From NCBI GenBank assembly GCA_017515465.1, contig JAFWFV010000036.1, positions 1 to 46,950 on the forward strand: DNA of 46,950 nucleotides, given 5' to 3'. Numbering within the stretch: position 1 is the stretch's first letter; each line of letters begins with the position of its first letter. The stretch is from Clostridiales bacterium (GTDB lineage Bacteria; Bacillota; Clostridia; Saccharofermentanales; Saccharofermentanaceae). The notes beneath the pieces are model-generated. The model was not told where the DNA came from. It saw nothing but the letters and a program-made list of their open reading frames with translations, and made no database searches. Shown piece by piece: positions 42,590-46,950 of the stretch. A program made the position numbers and the translations under genes.

Positions 42590-44034
42590 TGGGAACGATC
42601 AGAGAGAAATGGAACAAGATACCTCTTACTGCAAAGGTATCACTGGCATATGCGGTATCCAGCATCATTCAGAAATGTCTGTCCTTTTTCACCATGCCGA
42701 TATTTACCCACATGCTCACCAAGCCCCAGTACGGCCAGTACACCATCTACAGCAAGTGGAACGGGTTCATGTATATCTTCCTGACCCTCAATCTGGCCTA
42801 CGGATCATTCTCCACGGCCATGGTCAAGTTCGACAAGGACAGGGACGGGTATATAGCGTCCATACAGGGGATCACGCTCCTCCTGACTGCAATATTCCTG
42901 ATAATATACCTGCCATTCAACGGTATATGGAATCAGTTCCTGATGCTGCCGACGGAATTCATCCTCCTGATGGTGGCAGACGTCATATTCTGCACCTCCT
43001 GGTCACTGTGGAGCGGCAAGATGAGGTTCGAGTTCAAATACAAAGCAGTCGTTGCCGTATCCCTCCTGGCTGCGATAGTTGCTCCTGCGTTTACCCTCAT
43101 CATTATCCAGAACGCCGAGGAAAAGGGCTATGTCAGGATATTCGGCTATGCGATAGTAAACGTCGTCATTGGTCTGTTCTTCTTTGTCCTGAACTTTACC
43201 AAGAACCATAAGGTATTCAATAAGGAATACTGGAAATACGCACTCTCATTTAATATCCCGCTGCTTGCCTATTACCTGTCACAGGTGGTATTCAACCAGT
43301 CCGACAGCCTTATGATCGGCAAAATGCTGGGTGAGGATCATGCGGCAGTTTATGGCGTTGCATATTCCCTGGCAATGGTCCTGACCTTCGTATTAAATGC
43401 TATCAACAATTCATATGTGCCCTGGTTCTACGGCAAGCTGAAGGAAGGAAAGGGAGAGGAGAACAAGCCCGTATCAGCCGGCATCGCGCTCCTCATGGCG
43501 ATCCTCCTTTGCGGCGTCATCTGGTTCGCACCGGAATTCGTAATGTTCTTCGGAGGCCCCGGTTACGAGGAGGCCATGTATGTAATACCTCCCGTTGCGA
43601 TGTCTCTAATCCTGCTCCTTTATTCCCAGTTCTTCATCAACGTGGAATTCTACCATGAGAGCAAGAAGGATCTGGTATGGGCATCCATCGGCGCAGCTGC
43701 TGCAAACCTGATATTGAACTATCTCCTGATCCCTTCATTCGGGATCGTGGCGGCAGCTTACACTACGCTGTTCAGTTACGTGCTCTTCGCCCTCTGCAAC
43801 TTCCTGGCCATGAGAAAGCTCCTGAAGCGCAAGGGTCTGTCCGACAACATGTACAACTACAAGGCACTGATACTGATATTCATAGCATTCGCAGTTACCA
43901 CTGCAGCAGGAATGCTCCTGTTTAACATCCTCATCGCGAGGATCGCGACGGCAGTGGCAGTACTGGCGGTACTGATCATCAAGCGCAAGTACTTCCTGGA
44001 TCTCTACGGCAGGATCAAGGGGAAGAAGGCCTGA
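42589..44034 (+). CDS. Polysaccharide flippase (Wzx-like)
   Basis: 481 residues from ATG 42589, fixed by a TAATG overlap; an in-frame extension to 42487 lies within the ketoisomerase gene. About 12-14 hydrophobic helices. TMPIFTHMLTKPQYGQYTIY and NIPLLAYYLSQVVFNQSDSLM match the same subtype as the flippase at 18542. It likely exports the repeat unit built by the genes of this block. Confidence 0.88.
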   Translation: MGTIREKWNKIPLTAKVSLAYAVSSIIQKCLSFFTMPIFTHMLTKPQYGQYTIYSKWNGFMYIFLTLNLAYGSFSTAMVKFDKDRDGYIASIQGITLLLTAIFLIIYLPFNGIWNQFLMLPTEFILLMVADVIFCTSWSLWSGKMRFEFKYKAVVAVSLLAAIVAPAFTLIIIQNAEEKGYVRIFGYAIVNVVIGLFFFVLNFTKNHKVFNKEYWKYALSFNIPLLAYYLSQVVFNQSDSLMIGKMLGEDHAAVYGVAYSLAMVLTFVLNAINNSYVPWFYGKLKEGKGEENKPVSAGIALLMAILLCGVIWFAPEFVMFFGGPGYEEAMYVIPPVAMSLILLLYSQFFINVEFYHESKKDLVWASIGAAAANLILNYLLIPSFGIVAAAYTTLFSYVLFALCNFLAMRKLLKRKGLSDNMYNYKALILIFIAFAVTTAAGMLLFNILIARIATAVAVLAVLIIKRKYFLDLYGRIKGKKA

Positions 44035-44036
44035 TC

Positions 44037-45260
44037 ATGAGTACCAAGAACGATGTGATCAGAGTAATAAAATATCCGGTCAGAAGAGCAAGGGGACTTA
44101 AGTCTGCCAGGTTCATCAATAAACTTGCCAATACGCCGTCCTCCAGACCTGTCAAAGTTGGATTTATCGTTCAGATGCCTCAGCTGTGGCAGAAGACATC
44201 ATCCGTATATGAGAAGATGCTGGTTATGGAGGAATTCGAGACAACGATGATCATTGTTCCGAAATTTGATATATCCACATATAAATGCGATACATATGGC
44301 AGTGAACTGGATTTCTTTATCTCGCATGCTTTGGGCGGCAAGTATATCCGGGCTGTAAATGACGGCAAATGTATCGACCTTTCAACACTCGGCCTGGACT
44401 ACGTTTTCTACCAGAGGATGTATAACGACTTTATCCCTCCGGAATTGTCCAGCACAGAGGTTTGTCACTATACCAGGGTATGTTATATCCCTTATTCGAC
44501 TACGGAGACTTCTCCTTCCACTATCTATGAGGATGCCTGCCTGAGAGATCTATACCTGGGCTTTCTGGAAGATGACATCAGTGCGGAAAAATACAGTAAA
44601 AAGTACAAAGGAAGATATCACAAAAGGCTCGTAAGCGAGGGGTATCCAGAATTCGAAAAATGCATGAAGCTGGACAGGTCATGTTCATATAAGACCATAT
44701 TATGGACTCCCAGATGGAGCTACGACAGCAGGTCAGGAGGCAGCCATTTCTTTGAATATAACGACTTTTTGACAGAGTACGGCAACATGCCCCACAAGCT
44801 TATCGTAAGGCCTCACCCCCTCATGTGGGATAACTTCATAAAGGAGGGGAGGATTACTCCGGAAGAGGCTGAAAACCTCAAGGCGAAATGGCAGGAAAAG
44901 GGCATCGTGACCGACAGCAACGTGGAGATCGAGGATACCTTTGACCAGGCGGATATCATGATATCTGACAGGTCGTCTGTTATACCCATGTTCTTCCTCA
45001 CGGGAAAGCCCGTGATCTACTGCGCATTTGACAGCGGCAGATACAGTGATCTGTATAACATCATACTGCCGGGGATATACCGTGTATACGATCAGGAACA
45101 GCTGGAAAAGACGCTGGATCAGCTCCTGTCTGGTGAGGACCCGTTAAGGGAGAAGAGACTGGAGATAATAGACAAGCACTTCAAAACGAGTGAGAATGCT
45201 ACGGAGAGGATCGTCAGATGCATCCTGGACGACTGCAGCAGAAGGGGATACACATCATGA
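44037..45260 (+). CDS. CDP-glycerol glycerophosphotransferase-like protein
   Basis: 407 residues. The C-terminal half has RPHPLMWDNF and DQADIMISDRSSVIPMFFL, then KPVIYC, matching the nucleotide-binding half of TagB/TagF-type enzymes (PF04464). The N-terminal half is more divergent. These GT-B-like enzymes transfer polyol phosphates from CDP donors. With LicD, cytidylyltransferase-like and phosphonate genes nearby, the substrate could be CDP-glycerol or a CMP-phosphonate. No gene for CDP-glycerol synthesis with an intact motif was seen. Confidence 0.75.
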   Translation: MSTKNDVIRVIKYPVRRARGLKSARFINKLANTPSSRPVKVGFIVQMPQLWQKTSSVYEKMLVMEEFETTMIIVPKFDISTYKCDTYGSELDFFISHALGGKYIRAVNDGKCIDLSTLGLDYVFYQRMYNDFIPPELSSTEVCHYTRVCYIPYSTTETSPSTIYEDACLRDLYLGFLEDDISAEKYSKKYKGRYHKRLVSEGYPEFEKCMKLDRSCSYKTILWTPRWSYDSRSGGSHFFEYNDFLTEYGNMPHKLIVRPHPLMWDNFIKEGRITPEEAENLKAKWQEKGIVTDSNVEIEDTFDQADIMISDRSSVIPMFFLTGKPVIYCAFDSGRYSDLYNIILPGIYRVYDQEQLEKTLDQLLSGEDPLREKRLEIIDKHFKTSENATERIVRCILDDCSRRGYTS

Positions 45261-45961
45261 GTTATGACATTTCAGTAGTTGTCCTCACATATAATCCGAA
45301 GATCGAGGAACTTAAGCTGACCCTCAGATCCATCCTGCTCCAGGAGGGCGTGTCAATAGAGATCATAACTGCTGACGACGGGTCCTCACAAAGTCCCGCA
45401 GATGATATAAAATCCTTCCTTTCTGCAAGTGGTCTTACTGACTATAAACTGGTAATGAACCCTGAGAATCAGGGAACGGTCAAAAACGTCCTAAGCGGCG
45501 TTAATGCAGCCTCCGGCAGGTTCATCAAGCTCATCAGTCCCGGAGATTATCTGTATGGAAAAGATGTATTGAAAAAGATGTATGACCATGCCATTTCTTC
45601 GGACTCACAGTTCGTCTTCGGTGATGTCATCTTCTTTGACTCGAACAGGGAGGGTATAAACCCCGTACCCCACTATTCATATCCACAGTTTACGGATGTG
45701 TTTGACAAGGGTGCTGACATATCACGTCTCAAGACGAACTACATACTGGCAAATGACGTAGTAAACGGAGCTGCCACCCTCGTGGACAGGGATCTGATGG
45801 CTAAGTATCTGAACATGATAGCAGGCAAGGTTATTTTCTGTGAGGACATGATCTACAGACTCATGATAAATGACGGCATCAGGCCCACATATCTCCCATC
45901 AGACATCCTGCTCTACGGCTACGGAACGGGCGTTTCATCCTCATCCAGCAAAAAGTGGTAG
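45257..45961 (+). CDS. GT2 glycosyltransferase, ended early by an amber codon
   Basis: 234 residues from ATG 45257 (ATGA overlap with the upstream gene, AAGGGG upstream); a longer frame from 45218 is not needed. ISVVVLTYNPKIEELKLTL, ITADDGSSQ, and KLISPGDYLYG near residue 94 are GT-A motifs, and FCEDMIYRLMIN is the late acidic motif. It stops at TAG 45959-45961 after GTGVSSSSSKKW. The same frame continues at once with a helical region to 46228, as expected for the normal C-terminus. The protein is therefore probably truncated, or the stop is read through. Confidence 0.8.
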   Translation: MSYDISVVVLTYNPKIEELKLTLRSILLQEGVSIEIITADDGSSQSPADDIKSFLSASGLTDYKLVMNPENQGTVKNVLSGVNAASGRFIKLISPGDYLYGKDVLKKMYDHAISSDSQFVFGDVIFFDSNREGINPVPHYSYPQFTDVFDKGADISRLKTNYILANDVVNGAATLVDRDLMAKYLNMIAGKVIFCEDMIYRLMINDGIRPTYLPSDILLYGYGTGVSSSSSKKW

Positions 45962-45967
45962 GAGAGG

Positions 45968-46228
45968 ATGCATAAGGACTTCCGCGAGGCGAACAAGATC
46001 ATCATGGCATCGGATAGCTGCAGCAGTTCTTTTGCCCGCAAACTGGAAAAAGTTGAAAAGGCACTGGAGTGCTCTTCAGGCCTTAAGAAGATGCTCATCT
46101 ATTTCTTTACTTCCCCTGCCATCGTCAGGGTGAAGATGAGCATAAAAAAATCGAAGAGGACCACTACTGTTTCTGTAGATAATACATACGTAGAAGAACT
46201 CTTTTCTTATGTTAAAATAAATGAATAA
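45968..46228 (+). pseudogene. Detached C-terminal part of the GT2 glycosyltransferase
   Basis: 86 residues from ATG 45968, in the same frame as the gene at 45257 and only six bases after its TAG. It is helical and basic (REANKIIMASDSCSS, then KSKRTTTVSV), fitting the membrane-associated tail of GT2 enzymes. AGGAGAGG directly before the ATG could allow reinitiation, though the spacing is short. I read it as part of one interrupted gene rather than a separate gene. Confidence 0.65.
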
Positions 46229-46245
46229 AGAAAGTAGAGGTAATT

Positions 46246-46950
46246 ATGGCTAAGGATCAGGTTAAAAATGATAATTCATGGGTGCTCAATGCGATAGTAG
46301 TGCTGGTCATCGATGTACTGGCTCTGTGGGCATCCTTTTTTGCGGCACTCATACTAAGGCATGATTTCAGGTTCTCCACGATACCTGACGAATACATCAG
46401 GTATTATATCTATCTGATGCCCCTGTGGTCCTTATTCCTCATCACCGTATTCTACATCCGCAAGATCTACAGGAGCATCTGGAGGTTCGTCGGCATCGAG
46501 GAGGCAACAGCCATCGTTACCTCGTACTTTATCCTGGCTCCCGTATTCGTAATATCATCACTGCTCATCAACATGAGGATGCCTATCTCCTTCTACGTGG
46601 TAGGATCCGTATTCAGCATGATGGCTCACGTGATCATCAGGTTCTCATACCGTCTGTTCAGGATGATCAGGAATCAGCATGCCACCATCCCTTCCGCTGA
46701 AAAGAAGGAAGAGGGCAAGCCCAAGGAAGAGCGTGTCATGATAATAGGAGGCGGCGACGCAGGCAGTATCCTGGTCAGGGAACTTAAGAACAACCCCATG
46801 GCCAGGCAGGTCCCCGTATGCATCATAGATGACAGCCCCAACAAGATAGGCCGTGACCTCTACGGAGTTCACATCATCGGCGGCAGGGAGATGATCTTCG
46901 ATGCTGCCAGAGACTATAAGATCGATACCATAATCCTCGCAGTGCCTTCT
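46246..46950 (+). CDS. CapD/FlaA1-like membrane nucleotide-sugar dehydratase, 3' end missing
   Basis: 235 residues are visible, in frame to the last base. Four hydrophobic segments lie within ~12-130, then a Rossmann domain begins with RVMIIGGGDAGSILVREL (~164-181). This layout fits PglF/WbpM/CapD-type UDP-GlcNAc 4,6-dehydratases; the catalytic Tyr/Lys region lies beyond the window. AGAGG at 46235-46239 is the ribosome site. Such enzymes start routes to bacillosamine, FucNAc or QuiNAc, often the first sugar of the repeat unit. Confidence 0.88.
   Translation, partial: MAKDQVKNDNSWVLNAIVVLVIDVLALWASFFAALILRHDFRFSTIPDEYIRYYIYLMPLWSLFLITVFYIRKIYRSIWRFVGIEEATAIVTSYFILAPVFVISSLLINMRMPISFYVVGSVFSMMAHVIIRFSYRLFRMIRNQHATIPSAEKKEEGKPKEERVMIIGGGDAGSILVRELKNNPMARQVPVCIIDDSPNKIGRDLYGVHIIGGREMIFDAARDYKIDTIILAVPS

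Noticed and set aside
42609..43211. 200-codon + strand frame inside the flippase gene
   Set aside because: Its composition is His/Pro/Arg-rich and shows no fold pattern; it is the shifted frame of the flippase.
1..46950. CRISPR array, tRNA, rRNA or riboswitch
   Set aside because: No regularly spaced repeats, tRNA cloverleaf, rRNA-like stretch or recognisable riboswitch core was found on reading both strands; covariance-model searches could not be run.

Overview
The window is a dense run of cell-surface polysaccharide genes, almost all on the + strand, with no rRNA, tRNA or CRISPR. The gene set suggests an anaerobic Bacillota, probably a clostridial lineage: a YvcK/GlmR protein, a TagA/WecG-family transferase, LicD-type phosphotransferases, PqqD-like and CDP-glycerol-transferase-like proteins, strong Shine-Dalgarno sites and some TTG/GTG starts. 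This placement is inference; nothing in the window fixes a genus.

Region 1 (1-16233) starts inside the initiating sugar-phosphate transferase gene. Then comes an AT-rich stretch (about 918-16250) with GDP-D-glycero-D-manno-heptose synthesis (HddA, an HddC-GmhB fusion, GmhA), glycosyltransferases, a Wzy-like polymerase, a Wzx flippase, and a group of three ATP-grasp ligases around a VioA-like aminotransferase. One ATP-grasp protein is fused to an acetyltransferase, and a broken acetyltransferase remnant lies beside another. A lone minus-strand nucleotidyltransferase-like gene closes the region.

Region 2 (16272-28110) starts at an extended -10 promoter and ends at a clear intrinsic terminator. 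It encodes a two-domain nucleotidyl/cytidylyltransferase, an iron-type dehydrogenase that fits phosphonoacetaldehyde reduction, a flippase, RmlA, RmlB, an SDR enzyme, two glycosyltransferases, YvcK, HflK, HflC and a PqqD-like protein.

Region 3 (28111-30868) is an accessory insert: a probable IS21-family end remnant, a zeta-like kinase with a small upstream partner on the minus strand, and a Fic protein.

Region 4 (30869-46950) has an ABC exporter, then a phosphonate block (PEP mutase fused to a cytidylyltransferase-like domain, phosphoesterase, LicD, SDR, NTP transferase, an unassigned Rossmann protein, phosphonopyruvate decarboxylase, second LicD). This is followed by a dTDP-3-amino-3,6-dideoxyhexose branch (FdtB-like aminotransferase and an acetyltransferase-ketoisomerase fusion), a third flippase, a CDP-glycerol-transferase-like protein, a glycosyltransferase broken by an in-frame amber codon, and the start of a CapD/FlaA1-like membrane enzyme.

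Together the genes predict glycans carrying heptose, amino-dideoxy sugars and a phosphonate, most likely 2-hydroxyethylphosphonate: PEP mutase, decarboxylase and reductase are all present, although the reductase lies 14 kb from the other two. RmlA and RmlB can feed both aminotransferase branches; no RmlC or RmlD was seen. The least explained parts are the ATP-grasp/aminotransferase group, the unassigned Rossmann protein between the phosphonate genes, and the degenerate cytidylyltransferase-like domains.
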